Positions 1-8,255 of a stretch of 64,000 nt of DNA are shown here, piece by piece; within the stretch, counting starts at the first letter, position 1, and each line of letters opens with the position of its first letter. This DNA comes from Saprospiraceae bacterium (lineage in GTDB: Bacteria; Bacteroidota; Bacteroidia; Chitinophagales; Saprospiraceae), in contig JADKCC010000060.1 of NCBI GenBank assembly GCA_016714785.1, forward strand, positions 62,001 to 126,000. The letters run 5' to 3'. A program made the translations under genes and the position numbers. The notes under the pieces were generated by a model. That model was not told the DNA's origin, ran no database searches, and saw only the letters and a program-made list of their open reading frames with translations.

Positions 1-1
1 A

Positions 2-262
2 TGTACAGATTTCACTCTTGTATCAACGAATGACGCTTTAACATCGAACATTAAGATATATCCTAATCCAGTTTCCGAAGTGCTCACTATTAATTCCCCT
101 ATAGAAGTCTTAAATGTTGTCATGAAAAACAGCCTTGGGCAAACACTAGCTAATACATCAGAAATTGAGATTAATGTAAGCCTTTTCTGTTCAGGAATAT
201 ATTTACTTGAAATCGAGACAAAACAAGGAAGAATATCTAAACCAGTTTTAATTATAAAATAG
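2..262 (+). CDS. C-terminal fragment of a T9SS-exported protein (type A sorting domain)
   Basis: The gene enters the window from the left; the reading frame is open from base 2 to the TAA at 260-262 and no start lies in view. The visible 86 residues contain IKIYPNPVSEVLTI near the beginning and end in KPVLIIK, with a run of short hydrophobic beta-strands between. That is the layout of the type A C-terminal sorting domain (Por_Secre_tail family), which directs Bacteroidota proteins through the type IX secretion system and is cleaved on attachment at the cell surface. The first in-frame start codon (a GTG at 80) lies inside the domain and is not a real start. What the cargo does cannot be told from this piece. 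Confidence 0.85.
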   Translation, partial: CTDFTLVSTNDALTSNIKIYPNPVSEVLTINSPIEVLNVVMKNSLGQTLANTSEIEINVSLFCSGIYLLEIETKQGRISKPVLIIK

Positions 263-380
263 TAAGACAATAATATCTAAAATGCTTGATATAAAAATCA
301 GCTAAAATTAGGCTAACTGTTGGATGCAGATACAATTAGCTAGCAAACAATGATGATATAGGCGTCAATATCTACTCTTA

Positions 381-1472
381 TTACCACTGAGGGCAGAAAT
401 TGTCATCATTGTGATGTTCGCCAATATAAATAATAGAAATTTCTAAGGATGATAACGATCGCCTCTCATTGGCTAATGCCTTTAGATTTTGGTCATAGCT
501 TACTCCGAGTATAAAATTGTTCATCTCAAGACCTACCATTCCAATTAAAGATTCTAAACCAAAGTTGTCATAATTTTTGACACCACGTAAGTAGGGGCCT
601 AATAACAAATACCGACCTGCCGTTTTCGAAAGTTTATATCTAAATGTCGTACCTAGATTTAGTTCGGTATTAGGGCCTTGCACTAGGGCATTTACTCTCG
701 GTTGTATGGACATCCTATCTGTTGTCTTGATAGAAGCACCTGTATGAATACTCCATTTAGCTGGCAAAATATCTGTTCTATATATATTGGGATTAATAAT
801 ATCAGGAGTATTATAAAATGCAAGGTTGGGTTTGGTAAGATGAAAATATCCTAAACCAGCATGAAAATTGAATGTTTTACTAGGTGTTATGCTATAGTAT
901 AAACCAAGACTAACGTCTGCAAATGCCTTATTATTGGGCGGCAAATACTCTCCTGTACCCAATGTATAGCCATCAATAGCATTGTACTGATCCTGAAAAC
1001 TAAGGTCTTCGTAATTGATCGAGCGTTGAAAAATACCACCTTGCACACCAATGCCTAGATATTGTTTAGTGCGTTTGTCAAGTGCTTTGTGATATGCTCC
1101 AGTTAGTACAATTTGATTAGTATTAAAATCAAAAGTTGACACTCTATCTCCAAAAAATGTTATTCCTAGTGCGATGATGTCAGGCAAGCTTTTATTCCCA
1201 TAATTCAAGTCAAATTTCACATCTCCACTAGCTGAAAATGTCTTTAACGGATTGTCTAATGATGATCTCCATTGATCTCTGTAAATGGTAGAGATCCTGA
1301 ATGTACCTGTATAAGTACCCGCAATAGCTGGATTCAATGTAAGTGGTGAAGCATAAAACTGCGAAAAATGTGGATCCTGACTTCTCAGTATTAATGAAGA
1401 AAAAAGCCCACAAATGACCATAAATTTCACAAGTAGATTATTGTTAGACTTTTTATATATTATACCTATCAT
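381..1472 (-). CDS. PorP/SprF family type IX secretion membrane protein
   Basis: This 363-residue protein belongs by pattern to the PorP/SprF family of outer-membrane barrels linked to type IX secretion and gliding in Bacteroidota. After a hydrophobic N-terminus comes the family hallmark SQDPHFSQFYASPLTLNPAIAGTY, then IYRDQW and alternating beta-strands, with GVSYD near the C-terminus. The open frame extends to 1565, but the extra 31 residues add a second hydrophobic stretch, so I prefer the ATG at 1472; an ATG 17 codons further in (MVICGLFSSLILRSQ) would also give a plausible signal peptide. Members of this family are often encoded beside large adhesins that carry sorting domains; the plus-strand gene ending at 262 is such a candidate, but it is not in the same operon. 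Family call firm, start less so. Confidence 0.87.
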   Translation of the reverse strand: MIGIIYKKSNNNLLVKFMVICGLFSSLILRSQDPHFSQFYASPLTLNPAIAGTYTGTFRISTIYRDQWRSSLDNPLKTFSASGDVKFDLNYGNKSLPDIIALGITFFGDRVSTFDFNTNQIVLTGAYHKALDKRTKQYLGIGVQGGIFQRSINYEDLSFQDQYNAIDGYTLGTGEYLPPNNKAFADVSLGLYYSITPSKTFNFHAGLGYFHLTKPNLAFYNTPDIINPNIYRTDILPAKWSIHTGASIKTTDRMSIQPRVNALVQGPNTELNLGTTFRYKLSKTAGRYLLLGPYLRGVKNYDNFGLESLIGMVGLEMNNFILGVSYDQNLKALANERRSLSSLEISIIYIGEHHNDDNFCPQW

Positions 1473-1746
1473 TGTATATTTCGTTAATATGTTACAAAGC
1501 ACAAAACTAATTAATTTTATAAGACTTAGATGCATTTGAATGATAAGCCACCAAATCGCATCCAAATAGTTAACGCATACTTATGAGGTAATATTATGTT
1601 AATATGTGATTCGTTTACTTTACAAAAAGCTACATCTTATTTCTAAAATCATGACTAATTTCTGTTTACTCCTTCAATATTAAACCTATCAAGGCTAAAA
1701 TATATCTGCTGCTCAAGACCCAATTTATTCAAGTATCACTTGCGAT

Positions 1747-3036
1747 TTATCTGATTCCTATGATTGTACCTGGTGGAATAACTGCATTTTTATTGACAAC
1801 CACAATCCCCTTCTTGATAACAAAATGCTCTGATTCTATATCTTGTAGCGACTCATGACCACGTATGATTACATTATCTCCAATACGAACGTGTTTATCA
1901 ATGATGGCATTTTCTATGTAACAATCCTTGCCTATTCCCATCGCTATTTTGTCAGGATCTGCAAGATCCTCTAACGATTCGAAATAATCATTACCCATAA
2001 TATAGGCATTTTTAATAACAGTACCGAAGTCAATCCTTGACCTAATTCCTAATATTGAGTTTTCAACCAATTTTGCCTGAACAATAGAACCTTCGGCAAC
2101 TATAGCTTTAGAAAAGGTAACACCTGAAAATTTTGCTGGTGGCAATAATCTAGGTCGTGTATATATTTTATTAGTATTGTCAAACATATTGAACTCAGGA
2201 ATATCATCAGCCAAAGCTATGTTTGCTTCGAAAAATGATTTAATATCTCCTATGTCGGTCCAATATCCATCATAAGCATAACTTACTACATTCATGCCTC
2301 TATTTATAGAGTCTGGGATCAGTTCTTTCCCAAAATCTACTGCTTTCGGATTATCGTTGAGTAAGACCCTCAACGCCTTCCTACTGAAAACATAAATACC
2401 CATGGAAGCAAGATATATTTTGCCTTTTGCTTTTAACTCATCACTTACATCTGATGACCAGTCTTGCAGCATATTCATACTCGGTTTTTCAATAAAACTT
2501 ACGATTTTATTTTCACTATTTACTTTCATAATACCAAATGATGTAGCATCATCTGCTATAACAGGTATCGTAGCAATGGTGACATCTGCATTCTGAGATA
2601 CATGGTCTTTTAATACTTCTTCAATATTCATCTGGTAAAGTTGATCCCCAGACAAGATAAGTATATAATCAAAATCATAATAAGCAAAATTACGGACAGA
2701 TTGTCTTACTGCATCTGCGGTACCTTGAAACCAATCCATGTTTCCACTTGTCTGCTCTGCTGCTAGAATATCTACAAACCCATTTGAAAAGTGATCAAAG
2801 TGGAAGGAATTTTTGATGTGCTTATTTAGGGATGCTGAATTGTATTGAGTAAGAACAAAAATACGATAAAGACCTGAGTTCAAACAATTGGATATGGGAA
2901 TATCAATCAATCGATATTTACCTCCAATAGGAACTGCGGGTTTAGATCTATCTTTGGTAAGAGGATAAAGCCTGGTTCCTGCTCCACCACCTAAAATTAG
3001 GCAAATTGTTTTATGCATAACATCACTGGATTCCAT
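1747..3036 (-). CDS. glgC: glucose-1-phosphate adenylyltransferase (ADP-glucose pyrophosphorylase)
   Basis: This 429-residue enzyme makes ADP-glucose from glucose 1-phosphate and ATP, the committed step of bacterial glycogen synthesis. The N-terminal nucleotidyltransferase domain opens with ILGGGAGTRLYPLTKDRSKPAVPIGGKYRLIDIPISNCLNSG (sugar-nucleotide binding loop and the conserved PISNCLNSG segment), followed by the SGDQLYQMN metal-binding region near residue 130 and YWTDIGDIKSFFEANIAL near residue 260. The C-terminal third is the left-handed beta-helix expected for GlgC (repeated I/V-G-x hexads such as GIGKDCYIENAIIDKHVRIGDNVIIRG). Length is typical. An ATG six codons downstream (MHKTICLILGGG) is an alternative start. 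No other glycogen gene is adjacent, so it appears to be transcribed alone or with unknown partners. Confidence 0.96.
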   Translation of the reverse strand: MESSDVMHKTICLILGGGAGTRLYPLTKDRSKPAVPIGGKYRLIDIPISNCLNSGLYRIFVLTQYNSASLNKHIKNSFHFDHFSNGFVDILAAEQTSGNMDWFQGTADAVRQSVRNFAYYDFDYILILSGDQLYQMNIEEVLKDHVSQNADVTIATIPVIADDATSFGIMKVNSENKIVSFIEKPSMNMLQDWSSDVSDELKAKGKIYLASMGIYVFSRKALRVLLNDNPKAVDFGKELIPDSINRGMNVVSYAYDGYWTDIGDIKSFFEANIALADDIPEFNMFDNTNKIYTRPRLLPPAKFSGVTFSKAIVAEGSIVQAKLVENSILGIRSRIDFGTVIKNAYIMGNDYFESLEDLADPDKIAMGIGKDCYIENAIIDKHVRIGDNVIIRGHESLQDIESEHFVIKKGIVVVNKNAVIPPGTIIGIR

Positions 3037-3327
3037 ATATAAATTTTTACTTTAATGAATTTTAATAATCATGTTGCAATGATAATAATTTGATTTCTAT
3101 TTTTGTTAATAATTTGTAAAAATAATATTTTGATAATTTAAAATCACTATTCCAGAGCTAAATAAGAACTGTTTGCTATTTAAAAAGCAGTGCAATCATC
3201 ACTAAATTGAAATTCATCTGCTAAAAAACATGGCAACAATTATTGTAATTAAAAAAATAAGCATCAGTTTAGATGTAACAACATTTGGTAATATATATTT
3301 TTTAATTTAACTAAAGTATTCGCTATG

Positions 3328-4431
3328 TCAATATTTCGTAGCTGCCAAAATCATATCCAAATCTATATTTTTCTCAATTAAATCTATAGCCATATTTATT
3401 TTCCAAGGTGTACTCCTATTTATTTTCACTTCTATTTTGCTGATGCGAAGTACCGAACCATAAGTATCTAATTCTGTTCGTATTAGTGGAAGATTATTCT
3501 GTTCAATATATTTAATAGTATGTTTATCCATTTGCCCATCGCCAGTGGCAACGATACCTGAAAGTGGACAATTGGAAATACCATTATTTTGGGCCATAAA
3601 TTCTATTTTTCTGATTGCTTCATTAATAGATCTTGTAGCCACCACCAACAATAAGTCCTGAGAACTTTTTAATTCTTTAAGATCAATAAGTGATCCTGCA
3701 ATAATACTTTCTACCCTATTATCCACAAAATCAGCATTGTAAGTCACCACACCTTTGACCGCTTCAGAAACTGATCTTAATAAAGGATAAGCAAGTGTTT
3801 TTTCATAAGGCATCAAGCCTAAGAGTGGAAGCTTATTGGAAGCTAACCATTTACCTACATAATGTTGTACTTTATCAATTTTGTCTGGCAATACTTTATT
3901 AATGATTACTCCAATGATTGGTACATTTTCTTCTCTAAAAAGCGCCGTACACATATTTAACATATCAATAGTGCTACCAATACCACCCTCCACAACCATA
4001 ACTACTCCAGCATTTAGCAATTTTGCGACCTTTGCATTAGACACACCAGCCACACTTCCTACTCCAGGATGCCCGGTACCTTCATAGATGGTAAGTTCAT
4101 TGGACTTGCTTAACTCCTTTTCAGCATTAATTATAATTGCTTCTAAATCAACGGCATTGGGTGCATCCAGATACATCTCTGTAGCACCAGGACCAAGGAT
4201 TACCGGACTATGTAACTCAGGGATGATTTCAAAATTTATTAAATCTGCAAATAGAATTGTGTCTTTATCCACTCTTAAATGCTGGATATCCAAAAACTTC
4301 TGACCAACTGGCTTACAATACCCTACTTTTAATCCCTTTTTCATAAAAGTGGAAACCAAACCTAAAGTGGATGTAGTTTTACCTACATGTTGGCTTGTAG
4401 CCGCAACATATATATTTTTATATTTTTGCAT
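3328..4431 (-). CDS. BioD-like P-loop + DRTGG domain protein (phosphotransacetylase N-terminal regulatory module)
   Basis: This 367-residue protein begins with a dethiobiotin-synthetase-like P-loop (AATSQHVGKTTSTLGLV) and continues with motifs of the N-terminal part of long Pta proteins: YCKPVGQ, YEGTGHPGVGSVAGVSNAKVAKLL and PIIGVIINKV. A segment like the DRTGG domain follows (SGIVATGDGQMDKHTIKYIEQNNLPLIRTELDTYGSVLRISKIEVKI). The catalytic acetyl/butyryl-transferase domain that follows these modules in Pta is absent; the protein stops after the DRTGG-like region. It is therefore a stand-alone relative of the Pta regulatory half, of unknown activity. glgC lies downstream on the same strand across a 291-bp gap that shows nothing else. 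Domain assignment is from motif recognition; any metabolic-sensing role is inference. Confidence 0.75.
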   Translation of the reverse strand: MQKYKNIYVAATSQHVGKTTSTLGLVSTFMKKGLKVGYCKPVGQKFLDIQHLRVDKDTILFADLINFEIIPELHSPVILGPGATEMYLDAPNAVDLEAIIINAEKELSKSNELTIYEGTGHPGVGSVAGVSNAKVAKLLNAGVVMVVEGGIGSTIDMLNMCTALFREENVPIIGVIINKVLPDKIDKVQHYVGKWLASNKLPLLGLMPYEKTLAYPLLRSVSEAVKGVVTYNADFVDNRVESIIAGSLIDLKELKSSQDLLLVVATRSINEAIRKIEFMAQNNGISNCPLSGIVATGDGQMDKHTIKYIEQNNLPLIRTELDTYGSVLRISKIEVKINRSTPWKINMAIDLIEKNIDLDMILAATKY

Positions 4432-5222
4432 GAGTTGTAAGTATTTTAAAGGGACTATTTGAAATAAGACACAATATAATAGACATTATTTGTATGACAA
4501 AAAAACTGCAAGTTAAATTGCAGTCCAATTCATTAAAATATGGTCTAATATTGCGATAATTATATAAAAAATCTAAGCTAAAATAATCATTAATACCATT
4601 CAACCCATCTCTAAAAATGTATAACTTGATAAAACTTTCAGAAGTAAAATACGCTTTAGTCAAATCAACATTATTCCTGCAAAGGTGGTTTAATAAAAAG
4701 TAATAAGCTTTTAAATAAATATCTTTATGTAAATGACTTGGAATCTGAAATTAATCTTTTGTGGAGCACAAAAAAAAAAGACCGATTCTCCCTACAGAAC
4801 CGGTCTCGAGTAAACAATTTGCTTAATTAATTACTCATAAACTCAATCTCAATACATCTATATCCAAAATCGTGCCAAAAAAAAACTATAGGCATCCGAC
4901 GATTGACTCATCTGGCTTTACTTAGCTGATTTCTTATTCTAAGATATAATTCAATTAATTCAATTTTAAAAATGTCTTGGAATCAAAATATTATACATAA
5001 TAAATTAATTATCAAATACTTAAATAAAAATAACTTATACTAATTGCTCAAAATATATAGTGGATAAACAGCCAACTCACAAGAAATTATATTAATCCAA
5101 TAAATAATATATAGCAGCTTAAAATTCTATTACATCTGTAACTCACCTTTTGCATCAAGATAATGAGTCTAACGTAGGAAAAATTTTCACATCTAACACT
5201 CCAATTAATAAAATAATAAACG
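4432..5222. other. intergenic stretch with a minus-strand terminator and no convincing ORF
   Basis: About 790 bases of AT-rich DNA between the Pta-like gene and the DUF2892 gene. The only strong structure is the minus-strand terminator at 4770-4805. Reading upstream of that terminator on the minus strand there is no long ORF, only very short ones (for example a 23-codon frame ending in MSN about 30 bases before the hairpin). An 81-codon minus-strand frame at 4418-4663 overlaps the start of the neighbouring gene, has no family features and is not accepted. The stretch may encode a small RNA transcribed leftward (see findings). Confidence 0.5.
4770..4805 (-). terminator. intrinsic terminator on the minus strand
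   Basis: Read on the minus strand, GACCGGTTCT and AGAATCGGTC form a 10-bp stem (one G-T pair) around a 6-base loop, followed directly by ten T. The plus strand reads the same hairpin after an A-run and before mixed sequence, so it works in one direction only. No protein gene lies upstream of it on the minus strand; the next genes to the right are on the plus strand. Confidence 0.8.
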
Positions 5223-5230
5223 TACCTTTG
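5223..5230 (+). promoter_or_regulatory. putative Bacteroidota promoter -7 element for the DUF2892 gene
   Basis: TACCTTTG matches the Bacteroidota sigma-A -7 consensus TAnnTTTG exactly and lies 42 bases before the ATG at 5273. No TTTG sits at the usual 19-base distance upstream, so only the -7 half is supported. Confidence 0.5.
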
Positions 5231-5272
5231 AATTTTAATATCTTTTTTAGAATCATTCAAAATTTTACCATC

Positions 5273-5479
5273 ATGACAAAGAACATGGGAAGCACCGACA
5301 AACTTATCAGATTAGTGGTGGCAGTAGCTATTGCGATACTTTATTACATGGGTATGATTAGTGGTACATTGGCTGTAGTTTTAGGTATTTTTGCAATCAT
5401 TTTTGCCTTAACTAGTTTGATTAGCTTTTGTCCTCTTTACACTTTAGTAGGAATAAATTCATGCTCTACTAAAAAATAG
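5273..5479 (+). CDS. DUF2892 (YgaP-like transmembrane) family protein
   Basis: This 68-residue membrane protein starts MTKNMGSTDKLIRLVVAVAIAILYYMGMISGTLAVVLGIFAIIFALTSLISFCPLYTLVGINSC. The pattern N-x-G-x-x-D-(K/R)-x-x-R-x-x-x-(A/G), then two hydrophobic helices and SFCPLY(T/R)LxGI(N/S)(S/T)C, is that of DUF2892 proteins, the membrane part of YgaP. These are small inner-membrane proteins of unknown function with conserved cysteines, often found near rhodanese or thiol-redox genes; here thioredoxin follows about 160 bases downstream. The open frame reaches back to 5150, but only the ATG at 5273 gives the family N-terminus and it lies behind a good -7 element. Confidence 0.88.
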   Translation: MTKNMGSTDKLIRLVVAVAIAILYYMGMISGTLAVVLGIFAIIFALTSLISFCPLYTLVGINSCSTKK

Positions 5480-5588
5480 TTTATACATGGTAGTCGCAAT
5501 TGTGTTTGAACCTCTTGGTGGCTTAATATTAGCATTTTATTAAGATATTTTGATAAAATCAGTGCAACTTTTCAAAGATAGTATATGT

Positions 5589-5596
5589 TATCTTTG
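5589..5596 (+). promoter_or_regulatory. putative promoter -7 element of trxA
   Basis: TATCTTTG fits TAnnTTTG exactly and lies 41 bases before the trxA ATG. No convincing -33 TTTG is present at 19-base spacing. The separate promoter suggests trxA is not simply read through from the DUF2892 gene. Confidence 0.5.
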
Positions 5597-5637
5597 CTGT
5601 AAATAATTTTTTTTAAAAAAACGAAATATATTTTAAT

Positions 5638-5952
5638 ATGGCATTTCAATTTACAGATAGCAATTTTAGCGAGACAGCGATGTCTGGAGTTTCTGTAGTG
5701 GATTTTTGGGCTGAATGGTGTGGACCATGCAGATTGATAGGACCTATCATTGATGATCTTTCTGTAGCTTATGAAGGTAAGGCAACTATTGGAAAAGTAA
5801 ATGTGGATGAAAATCCTGAGATATCCATGAAGTATGGTATCAGAAGTATTCCTACTGTCTTGATATTAAAAGATGGAGAAGTAGTAGATAAACAAGTAGG
5901 TGTCACCACCAGAGCTTCCTTAGAAGCAAAATTAGCAGCACATCTATCATAA
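5638..5952 (+). CDS. trxA: thioredoxin
   Basis: This 104-residue protein is a classical thioredoxin, a small cytoplasmic disulfide reductase recharged by thioredoxin reductase. It has FWAEWCGPCRLIGP with the active-site CGPC near residues 30-33, the buried Asp upstream (VVDFWAEW), KVNVDENPEISMKYGIRSIPTVLILKDGE with the cis-proline (SIPT) and the usual C-terminal helix. Length is full. It is followed by its own terminator at 5981-6020, so it is probably monocistronic. Confidence 0.97.
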   Translation: MAFQFTDSNFSETAMSGVSVVDFWAEWCGPCRLIGPIIDDLSVAYEGKATIGKVNVDENPEISMKYGIRSIPTVLILKDGEVVDKQVGVTTRASLEAKLAAHLS

Positions 5953-5980
5953 TAGACGATTTTCTTAGTTTACGATATTA

Positions 5981-6020
5981 AAACTCCTGTTTCATGACAT
6001 GTTACAGGAGTTTTTTTATT
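5981..6020 (+). terminator. intrinsic terminator after trxA
   Basis: AAACTCCTGT and ACAGGAGTTT form a 10-bp stem with a 13-base loop, followed by a T-run. It lies about 30 bases after the trxA stop codon and ends just where the next promoter element begins. Confidence 0.85.
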
Positions 6021-6027
6021 ATTTTTG
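6020..6027 (+). promoter_or_regulatory. putative promoter -7 element of the DUF58 gene
   Basis: TATTTTTG matches TAnnTTTG and lies 19 bases before the ATG at 6047, directly against the T-run of the trxA terminator. Transcription would begin only about 10-13 bases before the start codon. Confidence 0.45.
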
Positions 6028-6046
6028 TGTGATTTAAAAGTAAAGT

Positions 6047-6967
6047 ATGAGTTTTTTTGATAATTTTGATGTGAGGCAAATAGAAAACATAGAACTCCTC
6101 GCAAAACAGGTAGTGGAAGGATTTATTATTGGATTACACAAAAGTCCATTCCATGGTTTTTCTGTAGAATTTGCTGAACATAGATTGTATAATCCTGGTG
6201 AATCAACCAAAGACATCGACTGGAAAGTATTTGCTAGATCAGACAAGATGTTCACTAAAAAATTTGAAGAAGAAACCAATCTTAGATGTCAGATTATCAT
6301 AGATTCATCTTCTTCTATGTATTTCCCCATCCAAGAAAGTGGAAAAGGTTTAAACAAATTGCAATTTTCAGCATTGGCTGCGGCTTCAATCATGAACTTA
6401 CTCAAAAAACAAAGAGACGCATTTGGGCTTAGCATTTTTGACAACGATGTGCGCATACATACTAAATGTCGGTCTGCAACCTCTCACTATCGGCTACTTC
6501 TGACATATTTGGACGACCTTATAAGAGATACAAAACAAAACAAAACAACTTCTACAGCCAAATCATTACACCAATTGGCAGATAATATTCATAGACGATC
6601 GTTAGTAATCATTTTTAGCGATATGTTTGATAACGATGAGTCGAATGATGATTTATTTGCAGCCCTCCAACATCTAAAATATGCTAAACACGAAGTTATC
6701 TTGTTTCATGTAACAGACAAAAAACATGAATTGGAATTCGAGTATGAAAACAGACCCTACTTATTTGTTGATGTGGAATCTGGTGAAGAGATCAAACTGC
6801 AACATCATCAAGTAAAAGATTTGTATGTTGAAAAAGTCAACAAATATAAGGATGCGCTTAAAATGAAATGCCTTCAATACAAAATTGAATTTATAGAGGC
6901 TGATATCAATGAAGGTTTCGTACCTATACTCCAAAACTACATGGTTAAAAGAAATAAAATGAAATAA
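6047..6967 (+). CDS. DUF58 domain protein (vWA-like, MoxR-associated type)
   Basis: This 306-residue protein has the DUF58 hallmark GFSVEFAEHRLYNPGESTKDIDWKVFARSDKMFTKKFEEETNLRCQIIIDSSSSMYF near residues 30-95. The last part (IIIDSSSSM) is the metal-site-like DxSxS start of a von Willebrand factor A fold, and SLVIIFSDMFDN near residue 190 is a second conserved vWA segment. Such proteins usually work with MoxR-type AAA+ ATPases in assembly or stress-response complexes; no moxR gene lies nearby here. There is no signal peptide or membrane segment, so it is cytoplasmic. It is probably transcribed from its own promoter just upstream. Confidence 0.9.
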   Translation: MSFFDNFDVRQIENIELLAKQVVEGFIIGLHKSPFHGFSVEFAEHRLYNPGESTKDIDWKVFARSDKMFTKKFEEETNLRCQIIIDSSSSMYFPIQESGKGLNKLQFSALAAASIMNLLKKQRDAFGLSIFDNDVRIHTKCRSATSHYRLLLTYLDDLIRDTKQNKTTSTAKSLHQLADNIHRRSLVIIFSDMFDNDESNDDLFAALQHLKYAKHEVILFHVTDKKHELEFEYENRPYLFVDVESGEEIKLQHHQVKDLYVEKVNKYKDALKMKCLQYKIEFIEADINEGFVPILQNYMVKRNKMK

Positions 6968-7056
6968 TAAAATCAACTGCCAATCGAACGATCTGAGCAA
7001 TTAGATAAATTAAATTAGCATATCACAGCATCTCGAAATCACAAAATAAATAAAAT

Positions 7057-7806
7057 ATGTCTATAAAATTATCCACCATACCTTCCTTACCGCCTGACGA
7101 TCTCAATAAAAAAAAGATGGAAGCCAAAACTATAGAAATGGTTATAAAAATAGGTGAGTTACAGCATAAAATGTATGCTGAAGGTAAACAAAGTCTATTA
7201 GTAATACTACAGGGCATGGATGCCAGTGGCAAAGATGGCACTGTCAAAACTGTATTTGCAGATTGTAATCCCACAGGTATTGATACTTACGCTTTTAAAA
7301 AACCAACGGACGAAGAATTTGCCCATGACTTCTTATGGAGAGTACACCAAAAATCTCCAAGAAAGGGAAATATTATGATTTTCAATCGTTCGCATTATGA
7401 AGACATCTTGATACAGAGAGTGCATAAATGGATAACTGAAGAGCACGTTGCAAAAAGAATGAAAGCCATCAATGCTTATGAAGAATTGATGGAATTTGAT
7501 AATAATACCAAAATCCTTAAATTTTATATGCACATCTCACCTGAAAGGCAACAAGAAAAACTTCAGGAACGCATAGATGACCCAACAAAAAACTGGAAGC
7601 ACAAAGCCGCTGATTGGGATGAGAACGATCACTGGGACGAATATATGAGATGTTATGAATATGCTATAAATAACAGTTACATCCCTTGGCATATAGCACC
7701 TTGCGACAAGAGATGGTACAGAAACTACTATATAGCAAAAGTAGTATTAAGCACTTTGGAGGCCATGAACCCACAACTACCACTATTGGTAAAAGAAAAT
7801 GACTGA
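7057..7806 (+). CDS. PPK2 family polyphosphate kinase / polyphosphate:nucleotide phosphotransferase
   Basis: This 249-residue protein is a class I-type PPK2 enzyme, which transfers phosphate between inorganic polyphosphate and nucleotides. It has the Walker A motif (LQGMDASGKDGTVKTVF) at about residues 50-65, the lid region (VHQKSPRKGNIMIFNRSHYEDILIQRV) with the Walker B-like FNRSHYEDIL, and the C-terminal WHIAPCDKRWYRNYYIAK signature. The family ranges from ADP to AMP phosphorylation and the sequence alone does not decide between them. The stop overlaps the start of the next gene by 8 bases (7799-7806), indicating coupled translation. A polyphosphate kinase 1 gene lies elsewhere in this window (56066-58153). 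Confidence 0.93.
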   Translation: MSIKLSTIPSLPPDDLNKKKMEAKTIEMVIKIGELQHKMYAEGKQSLLVILQGMDASGKDGTVKTVFADCNPTGIDTYAFKKPTDEEFAHDFLWRVHQKSPRKGNIMIFNRSHYEDILIQRVHKWITEEHVAKRMKAINAYEELMEFDNNTKILKFYMHISPERQQEKLQERIDDPTKNWKHKAADWDENDHWDEYMRCYEYAINNSYIPWHIAPCDKRWYRNYYIAKVVLSTLEAMNPQLPLLVKEND

Positions 7807-8215
7807 TCTCAAAAAAATTAGATTAGATAAGTGGCTGTGGGCCGTTAGGCTTTTTAAGTCTAGAACAATGTCCACAGATGCCTGTAAAGCTGGTAAAGTA
7901 AAACTAAATGGGAACTCTTTAAAGCCATCGTATTTACTAACAATAGGGGAAACTATTGAAGTTAAAAAAAATGGATTTAATCTTACATTCAAAGTTAACC
8001 AATTACTTGAAAAACGGGTTTCCGCAGTATTAGCGGCACCATGTTTTGAAGACTTAACACCTCAAGATGAACTCAATAAATACAAAGACTGGTTTGTGGG
8101 TAAATCAGGATCCGAGTTCAGAGACCGAGGCGAAGGCAGACCAACCAAAAAAGACCGCCGTGAATTAGATGACTTCAAAGTAATGTATTTTGAGGATGAA
8201 GAAGAAGGGATCTAA
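7799..8215 (+). CDS. S4-domain RNA-binding protein (HslR/Hsp15-like)
   Basis: This 138-residue protein begins with an S4 RNA-binding domain: IRLDKWLWAVRLFKSRTMSTDACKAGKVKLNGNSLKPSYLLTIGETIEVKK. That is the pattern of heat-shock protein 15 (HslR), which in E. coli binds free 50S subunits carrying stalled nascent chains. The C-terminal half is charged and basic (GKSGSEFRDRGEGRPTKKDRRELDD), as in the family. Its ATG overlaps the end of the PPK2 gene by 8 bases. The ribosome-rescue role is inferred from the family. Confidence 0.9.
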   Translation: MTDLKKIRLDKWLWAVRLFKSRTMSTDACKAGKVKLNGNSLKPSYLLTIGETIEVKKNGFNLTFKVNQLLEKRVSAVLAAPCFEDLTPQDELNKYKDWFVGKSGSEFRDRGEGRPTKKDRRELDDFKVMYFEDEEEGI

Positions 8216-8255
8216 TTTTTATTTCTTAAATCGTAACCAATTAAATTTTTATATT

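Noticed and set aside
4418..4663. 81-codon minus-strand frame upstream of the Pta-like gene
   Set aside because: It overlaps that gene's start, lacks any family feature and is AT-driven.
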